A stretch of 64,000 nt of DNA, taken from Linnemannia schmuckeri. Taxonomy: Eukaryota > Mortierellomycota > Mortierellomycetes > Mortierellales > Mortierellaceae. Positions 10,415 through 24,600 of the stretch are shown piece after piece. The number at the start of each line of letters is the position of its first letter. Position 1 is the first letter of the stretch. The notes under the pieces are model-generated. The model did not search any database, was not told the origin of the DNA, and saw only the letters and a list, made by a program, of their open reading frames with translations. Both the position numbers and the translations under genes were made by a program. The stretch is taken from NCBI GenBank assembly GCA_029449235.1, contig JANATG010000019.1:1116001-1180000 (forward strand), given 5' to 3'.

Positions 10415-13400
10415 AAGGATCGACATTTTTCCCTCCTGCTTGTCCAGTCCATACAGGATAGAAGAAAAAAGAAACGCAACCTATGTAAAATAAAACAATA
10501 ATTTCATTTTAGCGAATAGTCTCAATTAAGGAGGGAGGGATTCCAATGTGTTTAAAAAAATTGAAGGTAAATTATTTTTTCCATTATCTCGTGTGAAGTG
10601 CATGCAAAATGGGTCAAAAGCGGATAAGAGTTCCAAACTGTTACTCTTCGCGAGATATTGTTCTTGCCCTTGGTGGATTCTCGTCTTTTTTTCCTACCTT
10701 TTCAACCTCAAAGACAATCATAGTTCTCGCGATCTGACTTGTGTGGAACGAAAAACACAGTAAGCAATTGGAGACAGCGTACCCTGTCCAAACCATGTGC
10801 CACCCTCCAAGCTCTTGAGTTACCCTTCATCCTCCTGCTGCTATTTTTTTTTGTTTCGCTTTCAACAATCTGACTTAGTTCGTAGGATTAGTTTTTTTTT
10901 TTTTTTTTTTTTTTTTTCTGCCGTTTTTTGTACTTTTTACTTTCTGCTCTTTTGGTCACGCACAACCTCGAAAACCTATCTTGGGATATCAATAACAAAT
11001 CCTACCAATTGGATATTTGCTCAACTCCTCCACCCGAGGGAACCCTATTTCTTCTATCAAGAAAACATACCACAACACCAGACAGGGGACAGAAAGAAAA
11101 GGAAGAAAAAAAAAACCACGTTCAGTTTGTACAACCACAAGCGTACATCCCTTCATTCCAAGAGTCCAAGCCCACATTGTTCGGGTCCCTGGTCGAACTC
11201 TTTTTTTGTTATACATTTGGCCGAAAATTCACTTGAACCAATAAGTGTCTCTTCAAGCTGCTTTTTGCTTATGGAATCAAAATGAAAATGCAGAAAAAGC
11301 CCTCTCAATCCTCAATCCCCCTTTGGTACATTCCATATGAGATCTTAGTCCTTTCTCCTTTTTGTTTTGCCTCTCCCTCCCCCTTGTGCAATGTGTGGCG
11401 TGTCTGCTGTGTGGTGAGATTCGAGTGGACTGCAGTTCCTGCGTTAATGCGACCCCTCTCCTTGGTTCATTTGTTCTTTTCGTCGACTAGCTAACTACTC
11501 TGCCCAATTGGACAGGGGAACACCAAAGTACCCTGACTTTTTTATGCTGCCTTGCACGAAAATAATGGATGTAAGGTATGTGCGAATGAAAAAAGAAGCT
11601 TCGATTGAAAGTGAAAGAGTGAAAAAGAGAGAGAAGACACATCTGGGATAAGGAGATCTTTGGGTCGTGATTGGTTCGTGAAACTTGGGCATGATTCCTT
11701 GGTCCCGATTTTCCTTTTACCCGCTCGATTCGGCACTAAAAAGTCTCCTTTAAGCGTGCTTAAATGCTGAAAGGAAAGAAAAAATAGACGATGAGATAAC
11801 GCGAAAGAAGCACGACAATAGCATATATACGACTAAGACAAGCTAAGGGCAACAAACCAAGAAAAAAAAAGACTGACCAATGGTGATGGAAAATTAAATA
11901 GTAATGGTGAATTCTTGTGGTGAGAAAGAAAAGGACCTATGGCAAAAACGGAGAAAGAAACCCACTAGTCAAGCCCAGCAACGTGGAAAGATAAAGGGAT
12001 GGGAAAGGTATCAAGAGACATGGAGTTTGGAAACGCAGTGTAGGTTTTTTCTTCTCCTTATTACCTTTGCTTTTCTCTTTGTGAATGACTTAATGAGGAG
12101 GGGACCCCGACCGACAGTTGGGATGTGAGCCATCATCTCGAAAAATTTCGATTCTTTATCCGCGGGGGGAAGAAACATGCACTGAGGAGACCTCCTTTTA
12201 CCTTTTGGTCCTTCTTAATCACCGATCAAAAGCAACGAAAAAAAGAAGGGTCCTTGTCTAGCCACTTTTTTTTTCCTTGCATGGTCTATGGCCAATGAGC
12301 ATTACTGCCTACAAGCCCTCGAAGAAGAAAAGGCAATGCACCGGCCTACATACAAAGCAAAAAAACCAACTTAAGTCCCCCTCTTTTTTAAAATTGTGCA
12401 TGGTCCACCATCTCTTCCTTGTTTATTGCAGATTCCTTGGAAAGGGTCCAATTTCTCTGATGCCTCTTACTCTGCGCCTAGACCATCCATAGTACACTTC
12501 GAGTAAATCAACGCGTCGATCATATCAATCCTCCTCTGTTATCCCTCTCCCTCTCTCCCTACGCCTCCTGTAGTCCTGCCTCCTCCTCATCCACATGAAA
12601 AACAGACAAGCTGCTCATTTTGTTAATGCTTTGTTGTTGATTGATTGTTGATTGTAGATACTATCTGTGTTCCCATGACATTGGCCCATGTCAGAACAAC
12701 AAATTGAGTTGTACATGTCTCGCTTTGCTCATTTGCCTTTTTTTTTTTTTTTCATCATGTCAACAAATGAAAAAGCGTTGGGGAGATGGCGAGGCTAGTG
12801 AGTGAGAGACGAACATGAGAAGACATAAGACACGCGCAAGAAATGAAAAAAAAAGATTGGTCATGGATAGATGTGCATGGGGTCCCAGTCTAATGCATGT
12901 ACGTGCGCTCAAGGCAACTCGACTGTAGCATCAACAAACGCCATCTCTTTCATGTTTTGATCGATGTATGTATGCCGAAGGCCCGTTTGTGGTTGGACTA
13001 CGCCGCCCTGTGCCATTTCGACTTCAGGTTGTTTATTTCTCTTGGCATGTTGATGCGTCCCTATGAGTCCCTATGAGTTCGCCTGCCTGTCTATTTGACT
13101 GTCTGTTTGTCTGTCGACCGCTCTTGGTGTTACAAAACAAAGCAAAAACCAAGGGCGTTGGCCTGTTCGGCAAGGAATGGGGAGGGCTGGACTTGCAGTT
13201 AATACATGCACAGGTACACGTCCCCTCTCTGCTCCTTGTTTTCTGAAGAATGTGGCGCTAATGAGAATGGGAGGCTGGCCGATTGGATATTGTTATTACA
13301 GAAGCATAAGACTGCAAAAATGATAATGAGAAAGAGAGACAAACAGACAAAAGAACATGGGAATAAGAGGGAGGAAGGGGAAGGGAACGGGCGCAACGGA

Positions 13401-16400
13401 AAGGACATATCCGGGTCATAGGTCGTGAGTGGGTCAATTTTACATGTCTTTGTTTCTGATCGATGCCCTTTTTCCTTTCTTTCTTCCCTTTGTCTTTCCT
13501 TCTGTTGTCGTGCCAGTTATGAAGTGGATGAAAGATAGTTATGGTTTTGATCGATAATGACGAGTAGTTTGTCTAATATATTGACAAAGAGGAAATAAAA
13601 AAGTGGATCATAGAGGGAGAGCAATAACCGATGCGGATGATGTGCGCAGACGGCTAGGTTACTACCACTACTACTCTTTCTAGACAGGTGTTTCTGGAAA
13701 ATCGATGATGATGGGGGACGAAGGAGGTGAAAGAAATAGTGAGATGTAGAAGGAAGAGAAGCATATGTGAACGTGTTTTGGATTGGGATAGGAAAGAGGA
13801 AAATACGATGCGATGCAGATGCAGATGCGGATGCGGATGCGGATGCTTATGATTGTGTACTGTAGACACGGGCATAACTTTCCTTGTCTGACTGTGGGTA
13901 TGCCAAATGCGTATGCCTTATTCCTTTTTATGCCCATGAATAATCTATCCTTTCCTTCCTTCCATCCATCCCGCTGCGTATTGCTGTTCCTGATGGAGTG
14001 ATAGAGAGTGAGAGATATGCGGAATGCGGCAAATTTAGATGGGAGATGGACGCGATGGGCTGAGAGTAGGTTGTCTACTGTCCACATAGACAGAGAGGGA
14101 CATGGCCTTCCGTCCCTCCCTCTCTCTGGTGGTCATCGCAGTGGCAGGAAGTAAATAGGTGAGCATACCAGCGGCAAGAGTCATAGAGACGGATGCAAAG
14201 GTATCACCGACATCATCGTACTTGATCTCCACTCAAAAGCCACCCCTGAAAAAAAAGAAATTACAACAAGGCAGGGTAGCAATCAATGAGTGAAGAGAAG
14301 GGTCTGCAGGTCCACATTGCATTTGTCAGTACCACACCATTGTAGATATGTATATCCACCCTGCAAAGCTCATTATCCACATGAGATGTCAGTTTGGATC
14401 TTTTTTTTTCTTTTGCTTATGCCAGGCTTCATCTTCTTGTTCTTTGATCTTCGGTTAGTAATTGATCCAGGTGTCCGTATCGGTACGCTGTCGTCATCTC
14501 TGTTTGTAGTCAAGTAGATGGTGGAATGGCTGAGTCTAAAGGAGTAGAAGGAGTGAATATCATAATAGTAAAAGAAGTGGAAGAGAGTAAGCAACCACCA
14601 CCACCACCAAGCCTGGAAAAGGAGGATAGGAAGGACGTTGTAGACTCGTTTATTTTTGAACTGTCAATGATGATGAAGGATATCGAAGGAGGAACAAGGA
14701 GAAAGAAGACGAAGAGGGATGATGATCGATCATATCCCTGCTTTAATAGTGCCAATTTCACAGAGTAAAAGGGAAGAGGAATTGACAAAAAAGACGCGCT
14801 AATATTATCCGCCGAGAAGCCCCATATGTCTAGGGAGTAACTCTACAGCACTGTACGTCGTCACCTTTTACTCTTCTGGGCTGTCTGTAACTCGCTTCAC
14901 TTCTCAGCTAGTGCGTCAGTATTCCATCAGGCGATAAATGAATGAACAGTTGTCATAAAGAGAGAAATGGCCCTTTTGGCGCAACTCCCTTTTGCCTTCT
15001 CTGTCACACAAGAACACACAGACAGGCGACAGACAGACAGGCTTGAAAGTGGATAAAAAAGAAATGAAAAACCTGATCCTTGTTATTGTGAGAGGGTCGC
15101 CTGCATGAAGAGTGCTCTCACGATATTGTTCATTTTGCGCTTCGTTGTCCGCTCCGCCGTCTCTTTCTCTCTTCTCCTCTCTCTGTGTTTTCTACTCACA
15201 AAGAGAGAGATGAAAGAAGAGAGGGGATGACATGATATGGCAGAACCCACTCTGATTTTTTACGTGGTTTAGATGCGATATTATGCAATCAAGCAGCATG
15301 AGCATGAGCAAAGGGGAGCAAAGAGAGGAGCAAAGAGGGGCGCGGGGTACGATATGCTGGGAACAACGAGGGGTTCATGTCTCCCACCTGAAAAGAATGA
15401 ACATAAAAAAGAGATCCGTCTGCTCATATGTAACTGAAGCAGATATAGTCTACCTTCATTTCTTTTTTTTCCAACGAACGATCATTGTCCCTCATTGCCT
15501 CCCATGCGTACGTATGTACATGAATGGGGTCCTTTGAAATGAAATAAAAGAGAAGAGAACAGCCGAAAAGTCAGCTTCGCATCTTGGTTTTGTATCTATT
15601 CCAAGAAATAAGCGTTCATTTCCTGCGGCATATGCCCACTGCTTCATTCCATCCCATGAGAGTAAAGTGTACCCCCTCGCCTGACCCACCCACCCATCCA
15701 AGGGTTGCTATACGTGGCATGGGATTAGATAGGTGAGTGAATATATAGATAGACATGCGACAATCTATACTCATTCACATTCACATTCAGGTACACGACA
15801 CGCACGTACTATCTACCAAGGGGTTGGCTGCGGTCTTACTTGCGCAGGGTTCTTTCCTGCTAGCGGCACTAATGGAAGGGAAGGGTCTGGACACCCTCTT
15901 TTTTCTTTTCACACTTTTTTTGGCTTTGCGCCTCATCGAAAAAACAGCGCCTGCGAAAAAATGAAGAACAGGGCGGCTGTTTTTAGCAGTGTACTTTGAG
16001 AGACATGGACAAAAGGCTAAAGAAAAGTTAAAAAAGTCGACATTCGTAGGGCAGGGCAGGGCAGAGCAGGAGCAAAGGAAGGGGTTCAAAATAAAATATT
16101 TTATTCGACTCCTAGGACCATGGATGGCGACGTAGAGAATATCATCCAGAACAGCCATTTAAGCAAGGGTGAGACGGAGAAGCGAAGAAGGAGAAAGACA
16201 CGCACATACATTCAAGCATGCTAATGCAAACTACAACTGCGAAAGTGCACCTTGGTTAACCCATTTAACGAGAAGACACAAGACAACAAGACAAAAAAGA
16301 AAAGAGGGGTTGCTTGTGTAGATGTGATGGGGTAACAAGAAGAGGGGGGCAAGGGAAAAAAGGACAATCCAAGGTAAACCAGTAGAAGAAATAGAGTCGA

Positions 16401-18961
16401 TCAGCTGCTGCGTGCAACTGCGGTGCTGTAGGACAAAACAACAAGTAGTTGAGACTAAAGGAAAAGAGAGGAAGGGAGGGACCTGCGAACCAACAACATT
16501 CAGCGATTGGATCTCTCTCTTTCTTTCTCCAATGCTGTCCTCAAGTCAAGGGTTATGGGTCTAGCAAATGGTATGTCTGTCTGTATTGATGCGAACGATC
16601 TGTTACGAGAACAAGTGAGAGGGAATGGGAGAAAGAGAGAGAGGCGGGAGAGGACTCCGAGAAAGGAGAACAACAATGAGCGGGCTCAATGGCATAGAGT
16701 GGATCCATCCGACCATTCAATTCGCTTGCTTGTTTGCTTGTTGTTGACAGACAGCAATCCTTTTTGTGGGTCCAGGTGACCAAAACAGCAGACGATCAAC
16801 AATAAAAAAACTACACCTACCCCATCCACAACCCAACGGATGATGTGCAAGACGGGCAGAGGGCGGGAGAATGTGGATACATACTCCCATACAACGACAA
16901 ACAACGAACGACGACATACTGCATTGCCATCACCATCACCATTGGAAATCAAAGAACAACACGAGAAAGAACAAGACGATGAACAAGAAGAGAAAGAAAA
17001 AAGGAACGGGTACTCAGAAATTGACTGTTCACATAGATCCAAGGGAAAAACAATACATCCTTCTCCTTTGTCCAATTATCACATTAAACCCTCGTACAGT
17101 AATCCTCTCATCGCTCTCTCCTACAGTAATCCTCTCCTCGCTCTCTCCTCACAAGAAAAGGCAGTTGAATTATCTCATTACCGAGCATTTTTTTCTCGCT
17201 TGTCCGGCCAAGTTCACACACACTCTCTCTCTTGCTGCCTACGAAGCGGCTAACCAGCGACAAGCAAGGACAATCCAGTGCAAGGCAGGCTGGGAGTGGA
17301 TTTGTCAGTATTGAAAGAACATACAAGAATGAAAAAAAGGAGACTCCGAATATATATAGTGTTTTGTATTTGCGCGTGTGGACTCACAAAGACTTGAATG
17401 AGAATGAGTGAGTGAGTGGGTGAGAGTGACCCGAGTCTGCTTGTTGGAATAAGGGGTGTTGTGTGCGAGTCAGCCAGGCAGACACTCACACTCACACATG
17501 CGTTGACTATTATTGATACAGATGCTTGTTGTAAGTGACCTTTGTTCCCCCACCCATCTGTTTCTTATTCCACTCCCCATAGAAGTCAAATCATGTCCTA
17601 GTCATCCAGGCGTACAAAAGCAAGCAACCTGTCTGTCAGCCACTCAGGCACACACACACACACACACTCACTCACACACGCACGCACTGCTGCCAAGCCA
17701 AGACAAGACAATAAAGAATCCCCTTTTTTTTTCTTAACAAGCAACAAGCGCATTGGCATTGGCATTGGCAATTTATTCATATTCATGGCATTGTGAATGT
17801 ATGTGGGTGTGGTTCTATTATGGCAGGGATAAGACATCCAGTTGCAAGTGGGAATAATATGTCTATGGATGACACCACTCTTGCAAGAGAGGGCAGGAAA
17901 GTCAGTCATTGTCTGTTGTGATGTTTGATGTTTTACTAATCGGCAGAGTGTTAGAGTGAGTGAATAAGAGAGCGAGAGAGAGAGACAGTGCCCGTGCTAT
18001 TCTTTTCCACCGCAAATAGCCTTCTGTCAGCATTACATCTTATTCATATTATTCTATTCAATTCAGTCGTCAGTTCAGTGCCTCGACTTTTATTAATGCC
18101 CTTCAAGTGCCCCCACCTTTTTTTTTTTTTTTTTTGTCCTCTTTTTTTCTTTCACATCTCTCTCTCTCGCTCTCTCTTCTTCACTTCAGTTCTTTTTCTT
18201 CATTCTTTTCATTCATTTACTCTCTTCCTCATCCAACTCTCTTCATTCTCCTCTCTCCTCTCTCTCTTCTCTCTCTCTTTCTCTCTCTCTCTTTTTCTTT
18301 TAACAAACACCCCTGTTACTACCTCTTCTTGCTTCACCCCCCTGCTCCACTCTACTACTCCTACTACTACTCTTTCTCTCTTTTTTCTCTTTTCACCTCT
18401 AACCAACAACAACTCCCTTTCTACCGCCACAGACAACAACAATCCAAGACCATCCTCACAAGCAATTGACTGAACACACAACACACGCATCCCTATCGAC
18501 CCCAACAACGCTCTTCTCTTCCTTCACACTCTCTCCGTCGGTTTCTCTTTTTTCGTGCATCTTTTCTATTGTTCTTGGACTCAACTTCAACTCTTTCTGC
18601 AACCAACAGCGACAATACAACAACAACAACAACAATAACAGCAACAAAGAAAAACCTGCATATTTATTCATATCCTCAAACACACACACGGACTATTACG
18701 CCAATCTTTCTTCTCTCTGTCTGTTTCACACATACCAACAAGCCCAACAACAACACACAACCATCCAACAGACCAAGCGACAAAAAGGTTTTCATCTCTT
18801 CTTTTTTTCATATCCGACAAGCACCGACGCGCCCTTCGTACATTTCAATCTTAGCAACAAGCACCCTTACTCGCCCGCACTTCGCAAGCTCTTCTCGCTC
18901 GCAAAGGCAAAACTCAGGCACCGACACATATACCCTACCCACATATAAAAAGGACGATTCA
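10415..18961. other. 8.5-kb gene-poor region
   Basis: No open frame on either strand has a recognisable domain or a credible splice structure. The sequence is low-complexity: GA-rich stretches (11.5-12, 13-16 kb), (GATGCG)n-like units near 13805-13850, CA repeats near 17650-17680, and a long T/CT-rich segment from 18110 to 18960 that is probably the leader of the next gene. Two weak minus-strand candidates (ending at 14035, and starting at 16158) lack homology support. It may hold long untranslated regions or non-coding transcripts. Confidence 0.45.
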
Positions 18962-20086
18962 ATGGCCGCTGTCCTCGCTTCCTCTTCATCTTCCTCTCCT
19001 TCCTCAACACTCAACTCAAGAATACCAACACCCCGATCCAGCTCAAGTAGAAAGCACTCTCTCCCTTCTTCCTCGTCTTCTCCTTCCTTCTCTTCCTCTC
19101 CTTCCTATTCTACTTCACCCAACTCTCGTCTCTCTACCCTCAGACCAACCTCTCCTCGCCTAGCTCCTTCTACATCAAACCGATCAATCATCTCTACTTC
19201 TACTTCTTCCACGCAGCACAAGCACAAAAGGCCCACGTCGGCACTCACCTCCTCTCTTGTCGCATCTTCTTCAACTCGACCCATTTCGTCCTCGACAACA
19301 ACGATATCGCCCATAATGCCAATGCCAGTGGTATCAGCATCATCACACCAAGGCCCGATCAAGCATGGTCACTCCCTCTCGTCCGCAACAACAATTTCCT
19401 ATCCTCACCCATCTATTCATCCCCCACTCAGACTCTTGACAACGGCTACTTGCATCGCGGCCTGCACCTCCTTAATCTCGGCACAGTCCCCCCCGCACTC
19501 GCCCACCTTTGCACCCTTTGCCGTACCCGAATCAAGCGGTAGCGCAGGAAGCAGTAGTAGCAGGGCCAACTCTATCCTCGATGGCATCCAAAACGCATTA
19601 GGAGGTGCCCTAGCCGCCTCCTCGCCCCCCAATTCGACAGCTTCCACTCGCACCTCTTCCTCCTATTCTGCCGCCAAAGAGTCTCTTGCCGATTTCTCTA
19701 TTGCTGCCTCTTCCTCCAAGCGCTCCCAATCTGTCCCCGCTACTACTGGCGACAGCAAACTAGAGTCTAGTGGCGGTGTGATCCGGTCAAGGAGCAACTA
19801 TGTCAGTTTCCCCAATTTCGACGAGGTCGACTTTGTCGATGTGGCTATGGTCGACGACAATGAGGAGGACGACGAGGATGAGGACGATCATCCTGGCTGG
19901 GCTGGACCCGATTCACCTCCTGAGGGTCAACGCGGTGCTTTGGACGAAAAGACGATGCGGTCGGCCATGTCTGCACTGGACGGACGAACAGATCCCCGGA
20001 TAGGCCTCGGCATGCCCACGAGCCCAAGCCAACATTGGCTTTTGCAACTGGAGACATATCAAGCCCTCCAAGTCAACGGAGTTTAG
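18962..20086 (+). CDS. Ser-rich, largely disordered hypothetical protein
   Basis: 374 aa from the ATG at 18962; the frame is open further upstream, but that part is translated CT/CA-rich leader. Residues about 5-90 are Ser/Pro/Thr-rich with basic phospho-site-like patches (SSSSRKHSLPS, PRSSS). The middle includes NSILDGIQNALGGALAASS. Near residue 280 there is a better conserved-looking block, SNYVSFPNFDEVDFVDVAM, followed by a strongly acidic run (DDNEEDDEDEDDHPGW). The protein ends at QALQVNGV. No enzymatic domain is recognised and the function is unknown. The long leader and phospho-site-like composition would suit a regulatory protein, which is speculation. An unseen 3' intron could change the last 20 residues. 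Confidence 0.6.
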   Translation: MAAVLASSSSSSPSSTLNSRIPTPRSSSSRKHSLPSSSSSPSFSSSPSYSTSPNSRLSTLRPTSPRLAPSTSNRSIISTSTSSTQHKHKRPTSALTSSLVASSSTRPISSSTTTISPIMPMPVVSASSHQGPIKHGHSLSSATTISYPHPSIHPPLRLLTTATCIAACTSLISAQSPPHSPTFAPFAVPESSGSAGSSSSRANSILDGIQNALGGALAASSPPNSTASTRTSSSYSAAKESLADFSIAASSSKRSQSVPATTGDSKLESSGGVIRSRSNYVSFPNFDEVDFVDVAMVDDNEEDDEDEDDHPGWAGPDSPPEGQRGALDEKTMRSAMSALDGRTDPRIGLGMPTSPSQHWLLQLETYQALQVNGV

Positions 20087-21619
20087 GTCTAACAGCCTCC
20101 TCATGTGTGAGAAAACACTCCACACTCCAAAAGGAGAGGAGGAGGTCAGGGTCTAGAGGAGATAGCAAAGAGGGAGGATTGTCTCCTTCATCTTTACTTC
20201 CCTCTCCAATCTCCCAACCCTTCCCTCTTCCACTCATTACGTGAACGTTATGCTGACGTTTGACGTTGTATGAATGCAACCACCAACCAACAAGTTACCC
20301 CCCCCCCCTACTCCCTCGCTAGTGCGAACAAGCAAGACGCGCGACTGTAGCATTTTTTTTCATTTCTTTCTTTTGTTTATTTGTTTTCCTTCTTTTTCCT
20401 GTCCTTCCGAGACCGCAAGGGGGGCATGGGCCCAGTTGCAGGTCTTGTCCAGCACTGGCCATCCCATGTCTTCCTCCTTTTCATTCTTTTCTTTTTGTTT
20501 ATGTGCGCCTCATTTGCACATGTTGTAAGATAGTCTTTCTCTTTTGCCCACCACATTGTATGAACAGTTTTCTTTTTTTTTTTTCCTTCCTTTTGCACGC
20601 ACCACCATCGCCCAGTTACACTTCTCGCTTGCTTTGCACGTTGCTTTTTTTTTTTCCTTCGATGTTAAAAATAAAAAACAAACAAAAGATAACAAAAACC
20701 CCGAATCGCTTATAGAAAATGTGCCTGCCCTATCCACTCACGGATCAAACTGATCTTTTTGTAATCAACACACCCACGAGGGGAGTAGAAAAAGTGGTCC
20801 GGGTCCCCTTTCACTATCAACTTCAACTCAACTCAACTTTCTAACCTCTCACGTCGTTTGTTGTCATCGACTTGGGATTCTACAATGTTTGTTGTATTTC
20901 CTACCCTGCAGGTTGTGAAAGAATCGTCTATTTTTCGTGGTTTTGGTTGTTTTTGAGCTTCCTATCGTAACGTTCTGTGGCGTGTTTCGCTTTTTCTGCT
21001 TCGTCTGCTTGTTTGTTTGTTTGTTTGTTTGTCCTTTGGAGGTGTCCCGTCCCTGGTCTATCGTTTTATTGATTCTGTCGTCAACATGATTCTTTTACAG
21101 GGCAGAAACAAAATGACAACAAAGAAAAGAGGGGTCCTTTTGTGAAAAGCGACCAAAAAAAAAAAAAAAAAAAAAAAAAGGGTGGACGACGAGGATTGGA
21201 GCTGGGCTGGCTGGTTTCTTGCTTATGGTGGAGGTGGGTGCTGTTTCTTCTTTCATGGATTTGCGAAGGAGAAGAATGAGAGAGGGGGGTTTTCAATGTA
21301 TGGCAAATCGCACACGATGGCGGACTCTACCAAGGGATGACAAGGGGGTGAACAAGGGTTGACAGCGTGGGATTCGCTATGTGTGAGAGTGTGATCATCG
21401 GCGATGGCTGCTCTTATCACTTGCCTGTGGCATGTTTTTTTTTGTCTTGATCGAAGGCAGGAGAATCTGTCTTTTTGGTGGTTTCATATTATAGAGGTCC
21501 GCACCTAGCACCTAGGACTGTGTTTTTTTGCAAACCCTGCAACTTTTTTATTTTTCCCTCACAAGGGGCGCTGATCAGCTTTCATTACAACCATTCGCAT
21601 AGGACAGGAGTAGATCGCC
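20087..21619. other. Intergenic, no gene seen
   Basis: 3' region of the Ser-rich gene and leader of the kelch gene. T-rich with a (TTTG)n patch near 21010-21033 and an A run near 21154-21179. No coding support. Confidence 0.5.
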
Positions 21620-24600
21620 ATGGCCAAGAAGGATGTAAGCATAGACTGGGAACGACTGGACAGGGATCAGGAATCAATTTTTTTTTGTAGTGGAGGAAGT
21701 CTGATGGAGCGCACTTAGGATGTGTCTATGGAAGGAAGGAAAGGAGTGAACAGCAATGCAGAACAAACACACGCACTCACGCAAACCCACGCGACAACTC
21801 TATTATGTTTACCGCCCGCCACCAAATTGATTGACGATACATTAGAAGAAGAAAAAGACAAAGGAGCACAAGGCCAAGGTCGCTGAGAAGGTAAATGTCC
21901 TTTCATTATTTCACTACTATCGTTGTTTTGCGAACTCTACTCCCCTTCGCATTATCAAGCTACTAACGTTGTTTGTCTGCTAATTTTATTTACATATCAA
22001 TAGCAAGACCGCAAGCAGTCCAAGAAGCAGAAGAAGGAGAAGGCCAGGAGCATGGAGGAGCAGGAAGAAGATATCGAGACCATTCTCGCCAACTTCAAGA
22101 AGGAGGTAGAAACCCTTGTTCTATTTAACTGGCTCTTTGTTATTTGCTTTATTGCTTTGTAAGGGGAAGAAGACATGTAGATACTCACTCTGCCGCCTTC
22201 TTTTTCGTTATTGGCTCATAGCAAGAGGAGAAGGTCAAGATTATTGAGGAAGTCTGGAGTGGACCACCCAGGTAGGGACAATAATCATTGACAGACATGG
22301 ATCATAGGACATTGTGGTGGTTTTGGTGGCGCGCTTTAATTCAACAACTTACATTTTTTTTTACGTTGGTGATGAACTTCAAAATAGTCGTCGTGCGAAT
22401 GCCACATTGACCGCCAACCCTCTCAACGTCAATGAGCTGATCTTTTTCGGAGGCGAGTTCTATGACGGAGCCCGCTGGTAAGTCATCCCTCCTTGCAACT
22501 TCTCATCTTAATCCTATTATCTACCTCGTTTACTTTATAGGTACTAACTTAATAATACTCTTCCTTATTAATTGATACGAAATAGCACATTTTATAACGA
22601 TTTGTACCGGTACAACATTGAAAAGGACGAATGGCGCAGGATTACATCTCCCAACTCGCCCGGCCCACGATCCTCCCACCAGATCGCCATTACCCCTGCA
22701 GGAACCCTCTTTCTTTTTGGAGGCGAGTTTGCGTCCCCTAACGAGACCCAGTTCTTCCACTACAAGGTTTGATTCTATTCCCCTTTGGAATACTTTTTGT
22801 TGTTGTAGTTGTTATTGTTGTGATCCTGAGCTCTTTTTTCGTTCAGCAGAACTAATATCACTCTTTTTTCAATGTCAATGTCAATTAGGACTTTTGGTCG
22901 ATGGATATGAAAACAAACGCGTGGGAGAAACTCGAAGTAAAACCCAAACCAACAGCTCGATCCGGCCATCGAATGACGCTCTGGAAGAACTTCCTAGTCA
23001 TGTTTGGAGGCTTCTACGACAACTATGTCGATACCCGGTACTATGACGACCTTTGGGTCTTTGACACGCTCGAGTATAAATGGACAAAAGTCGAGCTCCC
23101 CGAACAGATGATTCGTCCCTCTGCTCGGTCGGGCTTTTCGTTCATCCCTTGTAATGAGGGTGTGATCTTGTATGGAGGGTACTGTAAAGAGTATACCAAG
23201 GGGCAACGGCCCAAGGGTGTCGTGCATACAGATACGTGGTTGTTGAAGATGCATCAGGATCCCAAGATGATTCGGTGGGAGAAGAAGAAGAAGTCGGGCT
23301 CGGCGCCTTCTGCAAGGTCTGGGTGTGCGATGGCGCCGTATAAGAATCGGGCGGTGTTGTTTGGGGGTGTATACGACGATGATGTCAATGAGGAGACGTT
23401 GGAGAGTACCTTCTTTAATGAGTTGTGGACTTATCAGATCGATACTGGACGGTGGTTTCCGATGAATTTGAAGAGGCCCAAGACTGCCAAGAAGAAGAAG
23501 ACCAAGAAGTCTAAGCAGGGAGGTGGAGGTCAGGGTGGAGCGGGAGCTGGTGGACAGGATGGGGGGGAGAAGCGGGAGAAGATGAAGTGGGAGGAGAGCA
23601 CGGATGATGAGTTTGACTATGGCGATTTTGAGGAGTCCGATAATGAGGATGCAACTGGGACCAGTACTCCTGTTGTTGCTCAGGAGACTTCTGCAGCTGG
23701 ATCGGCTGTTGGTACGGATACCCAGCCGGGAACTCCCAAGGAGCAGGAGCAGAAGCAGGATCAAGGACAGGACAAGTCAGCGACTGGAACTCCTATTGAG
23801 GAGGACGCACTCTCGACCAAGGAGGCCCTTGCTGCTGCCGCTCTCGCCGCTGCCGGTATCCTCCCCAAGGCCGCAGCGCCCGCCACACCCGAACCCGAGG
23901 CAGAACCCGAGGCAGACAAGAAGAAGGGCAAAGGACGTACGCGCGGCTATAACGCCAACAACACCTTCCCGGACGATGATGACGAAGAAGATGAGCCCCT
24001 GATGCCCTGCCCACGCTACAACACCATGTTGGCGGTCCAAAAATCAACTTTGTTCATCTTTGGCGGTATCCTAGAGATCAAGGATCGCGAGTACACACTG
24101 GATGATTTCTTTTCGCTGAATTTGGACAAGATGAATGAGTATATCTGTCTGAGAGCGTCCGAGTTTGAGTCGCAGTTGTGGTTAGGTGAGGAGTCGGATG
24201 ATGAGGAGGAGGGTGAGGATGATGACGAGGACGAGGACGAGGATGAGGATGAAGATGATGATGATGAAGAGGGTGACGACGAGGAGGGCGAGGAAGAGGA
24301 GGCGGTTGTGCTCGAGAGTTCGTCGGCAGCCAAGAAGGAGAAGAAATCCAAGAAGGACAAGGAATCATCCAAGGACGACAAGGAGACCGAAAAGAAGGAG
24401 AAGAAGGACAAGAAAGAGAAGAAGGAGAAGAAAGAAAAGAAGGAAAAGAAGGACAAGGCCACGGCTGAATCGACACCAAGTGCTGGCGCCCTCGATCCCG
24501 CCTCGACCGATGATACCAGTGCTAGTACCCCTGTTGCTGGAGAGGGTGAAGAGGCCAAGGAGGGAGAGGAGGAAGCGGTGGTGGAGGTTGTGCCGTCGCA

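Noticed and set aside
18569..18961. N-terminal extension of the Ser-rich protein
   Set aside because: Asn/Thr-rich translation of a CAA/CT-rich leader; ATG 18962 is a better start.
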